Below the pieces are notes generated by a model. It made no database searches and was not told where the DNA came from. It saw only the letters and a program-made list of their open reading frames with translations. The position numbers and the translations under genes are program-made. A DNA stretch of 39,214 nt. Source: Actinomycetota bacterium. Lineage in GTDB: Bacteria; Actinomycetota; Actinomycetes; S36-B12. Position 1 is the first letter of the stretch. Every line of letters begins with the position of its first letter. The DNA lies in assembly GCA_947449035.1 (NCBI GenBank), contig CANFQC010000022.1:1-39214 (forward strand). Reading direction: 5' to 3'. Shown here piece after piece: positions 1 through 8,040 of the stretch.

Positions 1-359
1 GAACGCGCAGCAATGGCGTCAGAGTGTCCGCGCAGCCGATCGCAGACGCTCTCTGACCTGCTGTCCTGCCAGACGAGTGCAGTGGTCAATGGCTCCCCTG
101 TTGAGGGATCCCAGGCCAGGACAGTCTCACCCTGATTCGCGAGTGAGACGACCTCAATCGGGACTCCCGCCTCGGCGATTGCACGACGGCCGGCAACGAG
201 AACGGATTCGAGAAGCTCTGACGGGTTCTGCTCGACGGCACCTTCTGCCAAGTACTGGGGACGCACTGGCTCTTCGGCCAGAGCGAGGACCGTGCCCGCA
301 TCATCGACAACGATTGCCTTGGTGCCCGACGTTCCCTGATCAATCGCAAGGACGCTCAC
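1..359 (-). CDS. FGGY-family carbohydrate kinase, N-terminal part (runs off the left edge)
   Basis: About 119 residues of an FGGY sugar/polyol kinase (xylulokinase/glycerol kinase superfamily), which phosphorylates a sugar or polyol with ATP. Reading from the GTG at 359, the protein begins with the phosphate-binding loop of the ASKHA fold (AIDQGTSGTKAIVVDD, residues 5-20), then shows ANQGET and the family motif LVWQDSRS, which lies in the substrate-binding N-terminal domain. The rest of the gene, including the second ATPase domain, lies outside the window, so the substrate cannot be decided. The GTG is preceded by a weak GAGAG site seven bases upstream; no ATG is in frame nearby. It diverges from the helicase gene, whose start is only about 36 bases away, so both promoters must lie in that gap or overlap the coding starts. 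Confidence 0.85.
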   Translation of the reverse strand, partial: MSVLAIDQGTSGTKAIVVDDAGTVLALAEEPVRPQYLAEGAVEQNPSELLESVLVAGRRAIAEAGVPIEVVSLANQGETVLAWDPSTGEPLTTALVWQDSRSESVCDRLRGHSDAIAAR

Positions 360-395
360 GTCCGTACTCTCGCATAGTTGGCGTACGTTGATGCG

Positions 396-2684
396 ATGGA
401 TGTCCTGAGTCGACTCGCAGTCGGTCGCACTGACCGACTCGTGCACTCCGAGCGCATTCCTGCCCGTGTAGCCCAGCTCGCGGACTGGCCCGCATGGCTT
501 GATCCGGAGATTCGCGAAGCCTTCACCGAACGCGGAATCGATCAACCGTGGGTTCACCAGGCAGAAGCGGCGAATCTGGCATACGACGGCCAGCATGTGG
601 TGCTCTCGACAGGTACGGCTTCAGGCAAGAGCTTGGCTTTCGGAATGCCCGTGCTCCAGGCCATCCACGATGGCCTGGGTGCGCCGAACGGACGCGGCGC
701 GACTGCTCTGTACCTCTCGCCCACCAAGGCCTTGGCGAATGACCAGTTGCGCTCACTGTCCGGTCTCGGGCTTAGTTGGCTTCGGGCGGCGACATACGAC
801 GGTGATACCCCGGTCGAGGCACGTAATTGGGCGCGCAATCATTCCAATTACGTGCTTACCAATCCAGATCTCATCCATCACTCGATGCTCGGATTCCACC
901 AGAGTTGGGCTCCATTCCTCAGACGCCTGCGCTACATCGTCATCGACGAATGCCACGCCTATCGCGGTGTCTTCGGCGCGCACGTCGCTGAAGTGATTCG
1001 TCGGCTTCGCCGAATCTGCGAGTCGTACGGCTCCTCACCCGTCGTGATCTGCGCATCCGCCACTGTCGCCCAACCCGGTGATGCAGCTTCACGACTGGTC
1101 GGGTCGCCCGTGCATGAAGTCATCGTCGATGGCTCCCCCGCAGGCGAACGAGTCATCGCACTCTGGGAACCGGAGTTGACCGCTTTCACCGGCGAGAACG
1201 GCGCACCCATCAGACGCACCGCAACGGCAGAGTGCGCCGATCTACTGGCCGACCTCGTTGTCGAAGGTGCGCAGAGCCTGGCCTTCGTGCGAAGTCGCAA
1301 GGCCGCCGAATCGGTCGCTGTCATGACACGGGAACTTCTACTCGACGTTGATCCATCACTCACCGAATCAGTGGCGTCGTACCGCGGTGGCTACTTGCCT
1401 GAGGAACGCCGCGAACTTGAGGCGCGACTACGTTCGGGCAGCCTTCGTGCGCTGGCCACCACCAATGCGCTCGAACTCGGCATTGACATCAGCGGTCTCG
1501 ATGCAGTGATCACTGCTGGCTGGCCAGGCACTCGCGCATCACTGTGGCAGCAGTTCGGTCGCGCCGGCCGAAGCGGTGCACCGGCATTGTCAATCTTCAT
1601 TGCGCGTGATGAGCCCCTCGATACGTATCTCGTGCATCACCCCTCGGCAATGCTTGGACGCCCGGTCGAGGCGAATGTCTTCAACCCGGAAAACCCTTAT
1701 GTGCTTGCACCGCACTTGTGTGCTGCCGCATCAGAACTACCTCTCACCTCCGATGATGCGGTGCGCTGGTTTGGAATCGGCTCACTTGCCTTGCTCGACT
1801 CACTCGTGGCAGATGGCTTCCTGCGCAAGCGCCCGACCGGTTGGTACTGGACCCGTCGCGATCGCGCGAGTGATCTCGCTGACCTTCGCGGCACCGGCGG
1901 CCCTCCCGTGCGCATCGTCGAGGAGGGCACTGGCCGAATCCTCGGCACGATGGATGTAGCGGCCGCTCACGCAAATGCGCACCCTGGTGCTGTCTACATG
2001 CATCAGGGGGTAACCCATCTAGTCACTTCGCTCAATCTCGCGGACTCAGTTGCAACCGTCGTCGAGCAGGACGTCGACTACTCGACATCAGCTCGTGAGG
2101 TTAGTGACATTCGCATCCTCGAAGAACTTGAGCAAGTCACCCTGGGCGACGCCACCATGAGCTTCGGTCGGGTTCACGTGAGCTCACAGGTTGTCGCCTT
2201 CATGAGGCGTCGAGCCATCACTGGTGAGGTCCTGGGCGAGGAAGCCCTCGATATGCCTGTGCGCGAACTCGAGACCACGGCGGTCTGGTGGACTTTGAGT
2301 GATGCCCAGATCGTCGACTCCGGCGTCGAAGCAACTGAAGTGCCGGGGGCTGCACATGCGGCCGAGCATGCTTCGATCGGCATGCTGCCGCTTTTCGCGA
2401 CCTGCGATCGCTGGGATATCGGCGGCGTATCGACAGCGCATCACCTCGACACCGGCCGGTTGACGGTATTCGTTTACGACGGCCTCGCCGGCGGTGCGGG
2501 CTTCGCTGAATACGGCTACCACCACGCCCGCGAATGGCTTACAGCCACGCGAACGCTCATTGCCGAGTGCTCATGCGAGAGCGGTTGCCCCGCATGCATC
2601 CAGTCACCGAAATGCGGCAATGCCAACAACCCGCTTGATAAGCCCGGGGCTATTGCCTTTCTGGATCAGCTTCTCACTCAGTGA
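396..2684 (+). CDS. DECH-box ATP-dependent helicase with C-terminal zinc-binding domain (helicase/secretion neighbourhood type)
   Basis: Superfamily 2 helicase of about 762 residues, in the YprA/MrfA-like group and matching the actinobacterial family found beside Tad genes (Rv3649-like). Motif I is GTASGKS (residues 73-79), motif II is DECH (184-187), motif III is SAT (221-223) and motif VI is QQFGRAGRSG (385-394). The C-terminus carries the DUF1998/MZB cysteine cluster CSCESGCPAC...C (Cys725, 727, 731, 734, 740), expected to bind zinc. Bacillus MrfA acts in repair of mitomycin C damage with an exonuclease partner; no such partner is seen here, so a DNA-repair role is inferred. The start is uncertain: TTG at 378 would add six residues, but it overlaps a possible -10 hexamer CATAGT (373-378), so ATG 396 is preferred. 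Neither start has a clear ribosome site. Its end overlaps the convergent gene by 11 bases. Confidence 0.9.
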   Translation: MDVLSRLAVGRTDRLVHSERIPARVAQLADWPAWLDPEIREAFTERGIDQPWVHQAEAANLAYDGQHVVLSTGTASGKSLAFGMPVLQAIHDGLGAPNGRGATALYLSPTKALANDQLRSLSGLGLSWLRAATYDGDTPVEARNWARNHSNYVLTNPDLIHHSMLGFHQSWAPFLRRLRYIVIDECHAYRGVFGAHVAEVIRRLRRICESYGSSPVVICASATVAQPGDAASRLVGSPVHEVIVDGSPAGERVIALWEPELTAFTGENGAPIRRTATAECADLLADLVVEGAQSLAFVRSRKAAESVAVMTRELLLDVDPSLTESVASYRGGYLPEERRELEARLRSGSLRALATTNALELGIDISGLDAVITAGWPGTRASLWQQFGRAGRSGAPALSIFIARDEPLDTYLVHHPSAMLGRPVEANVFNPENPYVLAPHLCAAASELPLTSDDAVRWFGIGSLALLDSLVADGFLRKRPTGWYWTRRDRASDLADLRGTGGPPVRIVEEGTGRILGTMDVAAAHANAHPGAVYMHQGVTHLVTSLNLADSVATVVEQDVDYSTSAREVSDIRILEELEQVTLGDATMSFGRVHVSSQVVAFMRRRAITGEVLGEEALDMPVRELETTAVWWTLSDAQIVDSGVEATEVPGAAHAAEHASIGMLPLFATCDRWDIGGVSTAHHLDTGRLTVFVYDGLAGGAGFAEYGYHHAREWLTATRTLIAECSCESGCPACIQSPKCGNANNPLDKPGAIAFLDQLLTQ

Positions 2685-3168
2685 TCGGAAGCGTTGCGAG
2701 ATCTCCTTCGATCACGGCGCGATCATCATCATCGAGGTCAATTGCGGCAGCGTAGGAAAGATTTCGTTGCTCACGAGCCGCATCCATGTCGCCTAGTACG
2801 CAGTAAGCGCGTGCCATTGCCTCGTGTGCTGATGCCGGAACAAATGAACCAACCTCGAACTCAATGCAGATCTCGCTCGCACGTCGACCGTGATACAGCG
2901 ATTGATCTCCGCGACCAAGCACGGCGTACACGCGACTGCACAGCCACTCACCGATGGCCCACTGCTCCGGGCCGCCAACCTTGCCCCAGTGCCAGCGGCT
3001 CGCATGAGCTGCATGGACCATCGCGTCATCCTCGGCAGGAGAACGCGACTCCATCCCCAAGAAATCCCAGGTCAGATTGAAGAGCTCGCTGGCGAGGTTG
3101 CGCTCGCCCAGCGGTTCAAGCAGGGCCTTGTCATCGGGCGGTGGCGCGTCACTGAACATGGACATCAT
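2674..3168 (-). CDS. Conserved hypothetical protein with TPR-like helices
   Basis: Predicted 164-residue soluble protein with no signal peptide or membrane segment. I do not recognise a named domain. The central part (AHASRWHWGKVGGPEQWAIG, then a helix with RVYAVLGRGDQSLYHGRRA, then ASAHEAMARAYCVLGDMDAA) looks like paired amphipathic helices of tetratricopeptide type, suggesting a protein-interaction scaffold. ATG 3168 was chosen because a GAGGGTGT stretch lies just upstream; further ATGs follow at 3165 and 3159, and a longer reading frame upstream to 3276 lacks a good ribosome site. The gene lies downstream of the pilus operon on the same strand, with about 118 bases between, and its 3' end overlaps the helicase end by 11 bases. 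A link to the helicase or pilus is only positional. Confidence 0.75.
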   Translation of the reverse strand: MMSMFSDAPPPDDKALLEPLGERNLASELFNLTWDFLGMESRSPAEDDAMVHAAHASRWHWGKVGGPEQWAIGEWLCSRVYAVLGRGDQSLYHGRRASEICIEFEVGSFVPASAHEAMARAYCVLGDMDAAREQRNLSYAAAIDLDDDDRAVIEGDLATLPITE

Positions 3169-3286
3169 TGTGACACCCTCGCAATCACGAGCGATATCGA
3201 GCGCGGAGGTCGTGGAGTCTCCGAGAGGTTCTCCCGAACCTTGCTCATGGGCATCTCCTTCATGTGCGAATGGCACGAAACGAGAA

Positions 3287-3631
3287 TTACTTGGTCGAGG
3301 GTCCCGCCCTGGCGGCTACCTCGAGTCGGTCATGAACCAGCCATCGAGAAATAGTCGGCGCGCGTACCCCGACCCGGACGATGACGTCGTTGTCGACGAC
3401 TGCACAGTCGAGCAGCTCTGCGGAATTCGCCTGGGCAACTCGGCCGGCCGAACCGCACGGGTCACGAACACTCGAGGCTGCAGCAATTGCGGCGAGATCC
3501 GCGGCGCTGCCGGCGTGTGCGTGGGTCAGTGCCAGCGCGCACAGGGAAAGGCCGGCAGTGCCGACGATTGCGAGTGCACCCGAGAGAGCCAGCGACCACA
3601 GAAGGGCGAAACCGCCATCACGAGCTCTCAT
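3287..3631 (-). CDS. TadE/TadG-like pseudopilin, helicase/secretion neighbourhood family (Rv3654c-like)
   Basis: Small protein of 114 residues. It starts with a short basic segment and glycine pair (MRARDGG), followed by one hydrophobic membrane helix (FALLWSLALSGALAIVGTAGL, about residues 8-28) and an alanine-rich helix (HAGSAADLAAIAAASS). This is the usual look of the short TadE-like protein that closes actinobacterial Tad operons. A pair of cysteines further on (Cys59 and Cys75 region) could form an extracytoplasmic disulfide. The ATG overlaps the stop of the preceding tadE gene (ATGA), so the two are translationally coupled. The protein probably acts as a minor pilin or assembly factor at the cell surface; this is inferred from family context and not from a catalytic motif. 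Confidence 0.8.
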   Translation of the reverse strand: MRARDGGFALLWSLALSGALAIVGTAGLSLCALALTHAHAGSAADLAAIAAASSVRDPCGSAGRVAQANSAELLDCAVVDNDVIVRVGVRAPTISRWLVHDRLEVAARAGPSTK

Positions 3632-4011
3632 TGCACTGACTCGAGTGGAGCGGTCGCCGATTGGGTGACAGTGAATCCGAGATCTCGGAAGATCGGGATG
3701 GGCACGCTCATGAAGTGTTGCGCAGTAATGACGACATCGCTGCCATGTGACTCGAGATCGAGATCGGCGTCGGGTAGCGAGGCTTGGAGTCGAGACATCA
3801 CTGAATCCGTGTCATCCCCGCGCGCGATCAACCGAGAACTCGTGCGCACCGCATCACCCATCGCGAGAGCGGTGAAGCCAACCCCCATCGCCCACATCAG
3901 CGTTGCTGCCAGGAGCAGGAGGAGGGGAAGCATCAGTGCGGCTTCCACCGTGACACTTCCGCGATCGCGGTGCACCGAGCCACGACTCGGTGCACCGGAA
4001 CGCTCACACAT
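3628..4011 (-). CDS. TadE family pilus assembly protein
   Basis: Predicted 127-residue TadE-like pseudopilin. After a basic leader (about 18 residues) comes RGSVTVEAALMLPLLLLLAA, in which the glycine at -1 and glutamate at +5 match a class III prepilin peptidase site followed by the TadE hydrophobic helix. The remainder is a small extracytoplasmic domain. ATG 4011 is preferred over the longer frame beginning at 4068 because the latter would run across the end of the upstream pilin gene (stop at 4016) and add an arginine/serine-rich tail untypical of the family. The ribosome site (GTAGAAG) is weak; with only four bases between the genes, translational coupling to the pilin gene is likely. It belongs to the minus-strand Tad operon. 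Confidence 0.85.
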   Translation of the reverse strand: MCERSGAPSRGSVHRDRGSVTVEAALMLPLLLLLAATLMWAMGVGFTALAMGDAVRTSSRLIARGDDTDSVMSRLQASLPDADLDLESHGSDVVITAQHFMSVPIPIFRDLGFTVTQSATAPLESVQ

Positions 4012-4015
4012 GCTT

Positions 4016-4195
4016 CTACGCACCGATGAAAGAGAACGCGCCCTTGAGCACGCTCCAGAGCAGATCACGCACTGCGTTACTAGTCAGCAACTTGATCAGG
4101 ATTCCGCCGAGACCTGCCACCGCCACCGTGCCCACTGCGTATTCCGCAGTGGTCATCCCGCGGTCATCCGAGAACCGTGCCTTGAGCTTGCGCAT
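4016..4195 (-). CDS. DUF4244 Flp-type major pilin candidate
   Basis: Very short protein, 59 residues, of the DUF4244 family seen in actinobacterial Tad loci. It has a basic leader (MRKLKARFSDDRG), then MTTAEYAVGTVAVAGLGGIL, a single hydrophobic helix. The glycine at -1 and glutamate at +5 fit prepilin peptidase cleavage, giving a mature subunit of about 46 residues, so this is the likely structural Flp pilin. The start at 4195 has the strongest ribosome site of the operon (GAGGAGG, six bases upstream), consistent with high expression. A gap of about 120 bases separates it from tadC and contains a small GNRA-type hairpin (GTCGC-GAAA-GCGAC, 4294-4307), which could mark a processing or attenuation point between assembly genes and pilin. 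No prepilin peptidase gene is present in the window. Confidence 0.85.
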   Translation of the reverse strand: MRKLKARFSDDRGMTTAEYAVGTVAVAGLGGILIKLLTSNAVRDLLWSVLKGAFSFIGA

Positions 4196-4316
4196 ATTTC
4201 CTCCTCGCGTCGAGAGCGACCTGATGGTCACGAAGCAACACTCGCCAATTCGGATTCGGCACGAAAGCAGCTGTTGAAGTCTGTGGATGCGCAGTCGCTT
4301 TCGCGACGCCTGTGCA

Positions 4317-5030
4317 TTACGAGTGCAGGAGCTGCTCGACGAAAGAGGCGATAATTGGTGCTACGCCCACCAGGAAGAAGGCGGGAAGAAAGCAGGCGGC
4401 CAACGGTGCCACGGCGCGAACTCCTGCCGATTGCGCCGCAACCTCGACCCTCACCCGATGCTCTCGTCGAGCGTCGCTACTCGCTCCGCTGAGAATCACA
4501 GACAGCGGAGCTCCGGAATTCGCAGAACGAATCATTGCGGTCGCTAGTGGTTGCATGACTAGATGTGCTCCAGCCCACGCCTGATCCATGCTGGCCCCGA
4601 GGTGGAGTGCACGCGAAGACCGCTCTAGCTCGCTACCCAGCGGCTCGCCGAAGGCTTGCCCGACTGCGCGAAGTGCCTCGGCAGGAGGCGCACCCGCTTC
4701 GAGTATCGAGACCAACACATCAAGGCTGTCAGGAAATTGACGCTCAAGTCGCTGCCGAGTTTCTCGGGCCTCTACTGATTCGAGTCGACTGGTGAGTCTC
4801 GGCACGAGAATCGCTGCTACGACGGCAAGCGGAACACCAGGAATCAACCCGAACAGGCTCACACATCCGACAGCTGCGAGACCGGCAGCAGCAACTCCGA
4901 GCTGCCGAGCGGTGAGCGACCCTCGCGGATTGGCCGATGAATTCATGAGCCGATGGAGCCGTGGTTCCGGGCGAGGCCGCATGAATGAGAAGACGGCAAG
5001 CGACACAAGCAGAGCGGAAACTGCGCTCAC
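4317..5030 (-). CDS. TadC-like type II/IV secretion inner-membrane platform protein
   Basis: Protein of 237 residues with the T2SSF (GspF/TadC) domain. It shows an N-terminal membrane helix, a hydrophobic pair around residues 45-75, a cytoplasmic helical section (RQRLERQFPDSLDVLVSILE followed by AGAPPAEALRAVGQAFGEPL) typical of the family, and C-terminal membrane helices (APLAACFLPAFFLVGVAPII). GTG 5030 overlaps the stop of tadB as GTGA, and GGAGG lies seven bases upstream, which fixes the start and indicates translational coupling; a longer frame to 5141 would overlap tadB coding sequence. Together with TadB it should form the membrane platform on which the TadA ATPase works during pilus extrusion. 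Confidence 0.88.
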   Translation of the reverse strand: MSAVSALLVSLAVFSFMRPRPEPRLHRLMNSSANPRGSLTARQLGVAAAGLAAVGCVSLFGLIPGVPLAVVAAILVPRLTSRLESVEARETRQRLERQFPDSLDVLVSILEAGAPPAEALRAVGQAFGEPLGSELERSSRALHLGASMDQAWAGAHLVMQPLATAMIRSANSGAPLSVILSGASSDARREHRVRVEVAAQSAGVRAVAPLAACFLPAFFLVGVAPIIASFVEQLLHS

Positions 5031-5710
5031 AGCAAAGCCTCCACACGGCTTACGATGCGCGAGGTCCACCAATAGCCCAGTCCGGCGAGACTGATTCCCC
5101 CGAGTAGGCACGCGAGTCCGGGCAACGTTCCAAGAAGCCATCCCAGTGGGTTAACCCCCATCAACATTCCCATTGCGATACCGAAAATCGGCAACAACAT
5201 CAGGATCCGCGCTGTAGCTCGCGGCCCGGCTAGCTGCGCTTCCAACTGCACACGTATGTCTTCGGCAATTCGGGCTTGCTCAGTCATTCGCGTGACAGAG
5301 ATTGCCAGGCTGCTGCCCTGGTTCTCGGAGACCGCCCAGCAGGCAGCCAAGGGAGCGAGCATCGGCATGTGTAACGAGTCCTGCCGCAAGGCGGAGGCGA
5401 TATCGCCATTCAGTCGAACAGCGGCACATGCCGCTGGCCATATTCCTTCGCCCGCTCCGATGAGTGCTTGCTGCTGCGGCATTCCGGAACTCAAGTCTGC
5501 GGCGAGGGTTCCGAGCGCTGCTATCGCAACCTTGCGCACTTCTTGCCTGCGACGCTTCTTCCCGAGAGTGCGCTCGACTACCGCGCGGATCGAAGTGCCG
5601 AGCACGGAGGTGCGGGAAACCCCGATCACCGCTGCCAGACGAAGTCCGGGATCCGGCCGAAGAGCAACGAAGACCGCGCAGGCAACGAGTGTTGCCGCCA
5701 GCCAGGTCAC
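5027..5710 (-). CDS. TadB-like type II/IV secretion inner-membrane platform protein
   Basis: Protein of 227 residues, partner of TadC. The N-terminus is a membrane helix (TWLAATLVACAVFVALRP), the middle is a cytoplasmic T2SSF-like helical bundle (AALGTLAADLSSGMPQQQAL and ISVTRMTEQARIAEDIRVQL), and the C-terminus has two further membrane helices separated by GVNPLGWLLG. The GTG start at 5710 overlaps the tadA stop as GTGA, and the end overlaps the GTG of tadC, so tadA, tadB and tadC form a tightly coupled unit. Expected role: part of the membrane platform of the Tad pilus. The protein is slightly shorter than typical proteobacterial TadB, as is usual in actinobacteria. Confidence 0.87.
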   Translation of the reverse strand: MTWLAATLVACAVFVALRPDPGLRLAAVIGVSRTSVLGTSIRAVVERTLGKKRRRQEVRKVAIAALGTLAADLSSGMPQQQALIGAGEGIWPAACAAVRLNGDIASALRQDSLHMPMLAPLAACWAVSENQGSSLAISVTRMTEQARIAEDIRVQLEAQLAGPRATARILMLLPIFGIAMGMLMGVNPLGWLLGTLPGLACLLGGISLAGLGYWWTSRIVSRVEALL

Positions 5711-6867
5711 TGCGAGTCCATTCGGTGCGACACAAGTCTGGACATGAATCCCTCACTATGCTCCCCCATGCGAGTAACGCCATCAGACGTGACAGCAATC
5801 GCGCGCACCTCCGCAAGGGCATCGGCACCCCGCTCTAATGAGTAGATCCCCTGAACGACTCTCTTTCCTTCTGGCTCTCGCTCAACATGGATTACACAAT
5901 CGAGACCAGCACAGATCAATGAGTGCACGGCTATTCGATCGAGTCCGGCCATGAGCGCCAAGGCCTCGAGTCGCGCAGGCACATCAGTTGCAGAATTCGC
6001 GTGGACGGTTCCGCAGCCACCCTCATGCCCCGTATTGAGCGCCGTGAGTAGTTCAACGACTTCAGCACCTCTCACCTCACCGATACAGATGCGGTCAGGG
6101 CGCATGCGCAGCGACTGCCTCACGAGGTCACGCATCGTGATGACTCCGGCACCCTCGACATTTGCGGTCCGCGCCTGCATGCGCACGACATGTTCGCAGT
6201 GAGGTGCCAGTTCAGCGGAATCTTCCACGATCACCAACCGCTCCTTTGGCCCGATGCAGGACAGGAGGGCACCAAGCACGGTGGTCTTGCCCGCTCCAGT
6301 GCCACCGCTGATCACGAAGGACAGACGAGAGTCGATGACGTCGGCGAGCAGTTCCGCCATGAGTGGAGTGGCTGACCCTGAGTCGCGGAGCTCCTGGAGA
6401 CTGAATCCCGTTGCACGTGGGATGCGAATCGAGATTGCCGTTCCGTCGGACGAGAGAGGTGGGATTACGGCATGAAGTCGAGCACCATTAGCGAGACGCG
6501 CATCGACAAATGGTGCGGCTTCGTCGAGTCGTCGCCCGGCACTCGCAGCCAGGCGTTGCGCAAGTCGACGTACTTCATCTTCGCCCGTGAACGTGATGTG
6601 ACTGCGAACTAATCCTGCGCCCACGTCGATCCAGACGGAGTCAGGCGCATTCACGAGGACATCGGTAATGCCGGGAAGGCGCAGAAGTGGATCCAGACGA
6701 CCGGCTCCCAGTAATTCCCGTCGCAGAACCTCCACAAGCTCGAGAACTGCACTATCCCCGAGCAGGACACCCTCCTCGCGCAGCGCAGCAGCAACATGCG
6801 CCGGTGTTGCCTCTCCCTGCCCCGCGATGAGTCGCGTTCGCACGCGTTCGAGGAGTGACGGCGCCAT
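5707..6867 (-). CDS. TadA-type secretion ATPase (helicase/secretion neighbourhood ATPase)
   Basis: Hexameric traffic ATPase of 386 residues, GspE/TadA superfamily, which powers pilus assembly from the cytoplasmic face. All four family boxes are visible: Walker A GGTGAGKTT (188-196), Asp box IVEDSAEL (213-220), Walker B-like RICIGEVRG (259-267) and His box TGHEGGCGTVHANS (279-292). The N-terminal part (ITDVLVNAPDSVWID) is the usual Tad ATPase N-domain. The start ATG 6867 lies five bases after the CpaE-like gene, with AGGA just upstream. The protein is full-length for the actinobacterial subfamily (Rv3659c-like). All catalytic residues seem intact, so the pilus motor should be functional. Confidence 0.93.
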   Translation of the reverse strand: MAPSLLERVRTRLIAGQGEATPAHVAAALREEGVLLGDSAVLELVEVLRRELLGAGRLDPLLRLPGITDVLVNAPDSVWIDVGAGLVRSHITFTGEDEVRRLAQRLAASAGRRLDEAAPFVDARLANGARLHAVIPPLSSDGTAISIRIPRATGFSLQELRDSGSATPLMAELLADVIDSRLSFVISGGTGAGKTTVLGALLSCIGPKERLVIVEDSAELAPHCEHVVRMQARTANVEGAGVITMRDLVRQSLRMRPDRICIGEVRGAEVVELLTALNTGHEGGCGTVHANSATDVPARLEALALMAGLDRIAVHSLICAGLDCVIHVEREPEGKRVVQGIYSLERGADALAEVRAIAVTSDGVTRMGEHSEGFMSRLVSHRMDSQ

Positions 6868-6872
6868 GATTC

Positions 6873-7922
6873 CTAGGCCGCGAAAGTCGGGCGAAGACTC
6901 ACGTCACAGTCAACGCATGCTCGAAGCAATGACTCTGGAATGCGCGGAAGCTGACCATCATCGACAAAGGGCGTGCTGACTGGCATCGTGCCTAGGATTG
7001 GCACTCCGAGGATGTCGCCAATCGCCTCCGGCCGGACACCGTGCGGGCGCTCGCGCACAACAACTCGAATATCCGTCGCGAGGGCGGTGAGTTCCTCCAG
7101 GTAACGGGCCGCAGCGATGGCTCCGCGCACGCGTGCGCTGACCACTAGGACCACCGCATGTGCACGACTCAGCACGGCTGCCGATTCAAGGCCGAGATCG
7201 CGCGGAAGATCCACGACGGTCACGTCGAATCCGCGAATCCCAGCATCGAGAACAGACGTCCAGGACTCACGTGTGGCGGCGGGAGATCCTTCGCGATCCC
7301 AGGAGAGCACCGCGGCACCCGACATGGTCGGTAATGCCAGCCGGAAAGCCGCGGTGGCGAGGCGACCTCGAGTGTCGGCAAGCTCAGGCCAACGGACTCC
7401 GACGGCGTCCTCTCCGCCGAGAACGAGATCGATCCCGCCCCCCAACCGATCCCCGTCAACGAGCAGGCTCGATCTACCCTGCGCGGCTGCATTAACCGCG
7501 CACGCAGCGGCGAGGCTCGAGGCTCCCGCTCCGCCCGTGGCGGAAAGAAACGCAATCACGCGGCCTGCGCTGGCTGGCTCATCGGAGGACGAGCTCAATC
7601 GTTCGATCAGCCAGGCCTCCGCATCGGGAAGGCAGGCCACGTGCTCCGCGCCTATCGACACGGCAAGGCGCCAAGCGGTGGGGTCAACGGAATCGCTAGG
7701 GCCATGAGTCACGAGGACCACACCACTGCGCCGCGGCATCTGCTGGGCATCGGAGGCACTGCTGACATCGATGAGTACCAAAGGCGCCTGGGTCCAGCGC
7801 GTGCGCTCTGACGGCGGATGATCGGCCACCTGCAATTCCGAGCCGGATGCGGCCGCGAGTCGGACGCAGTCCTCGATGAGTTCCGTGTCGGTGCTAATGA
7901 GAAGTGGTCGCGCAAGATTCAT
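6873..7922 (-). CDS. CpaE-like/septum-site-determining (Ssd) MinD-family protein
   Basis: Protein of 349 residues with an N-terminal receiver-like domain (residues 1-110) that lacks an obvious phosphorylation site, and a C-terminal MinD/ParA-type fold starting at VIAFLSATGGAGASSLAAA. The deviant Walker A loop reads TGGAGASSL, with alanine and serine where the lysine of GK[ST] normally sits, so ATP hydrolysis is doubtful; this is characteristic of the CpaE-like group as I know it. LLVDGDRLGGGIDLVLG matches the switch region after the second strand. The M. tuberculosis relative Rv3660c (Ssd) has been linked to septum formation; in other Tad systems CpaE places the pilus machinery at a pole. ATG 7922 is supported by GGGAGG upstream, and an upstream extension lacks this. 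It is the first gene of the minus-strand Tad operon. Confidence 0.88.
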   Translation of the reverse strand: MNLARPLLISTDTELIEDCVRLAAASGSELQVADHPPSERTRWTQAPLVLIDVSSASDAQQMPRRSGVVLVTHGPSDSVDPTAWRLAVSIGAEHVACLPDAEAWLIERLSSSSDEPASAGRVIAFLSATGGAGASSLAAACAVNAAAQGRSSLLVDGDRLGGGIDLVLGGEDAVGVRWPELADTRGRLATAAFRLALPTMSGAAVLSWDREGSPAATRESWTSVLDAGIRGFDVTVVDLPRDLGLESAAVLSRAHAVVLVVSARVRGAIAAARYLEELTALATDIRVVVRERPHGVRPEAIGDILGVPILGTMPVSTPFVDDGQLPRIPESLLRACVDCDVSLRPTFAA

Positions 7923-7989
7923 ATGACCTCCCAGGTGAGAGGACGAGCATCGAACCTTGTTCTGGGTCATTCAAGGCGTCCGCCGGACC

Positions 7990-8026
7990 TGTGGATGACG
8001 CGAACCCGTTGTCTGCCTGTGGACGA
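7990..8026. promoter_or_regulatory. Two DnaA-box-like 9-mers in the ssd/HAD divergent gap
   Basis: TGTGGATGA (7990-7998) and TGTGGACGA (8018-8026) lie in the same orientation, 28 bases apart, in the 118-base gap between the CpaE-like and HAD genes. Each differs by one base from the DnaA-box form TGTGGAYAA (reverse complement of TTRTCCACA). The second sits within the expected promoter of the HAD gene. Two near-matches may arise by chance in G+C-rich DNA, so binding is speculative. No clear -35/-10 pair was identified for either gene. Confidence 0.25.
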
Positions 8027-8040
8027 GATACCGTGGGCAC

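Noticed and set aside
3077-4354. 425-residue open frame on the plus strand
   Set aside because: It is antisense to the TadE/TadG/pilin genes, has low-complexity Arg/Ser-rich composition and no ribosome site or recognisable domain.
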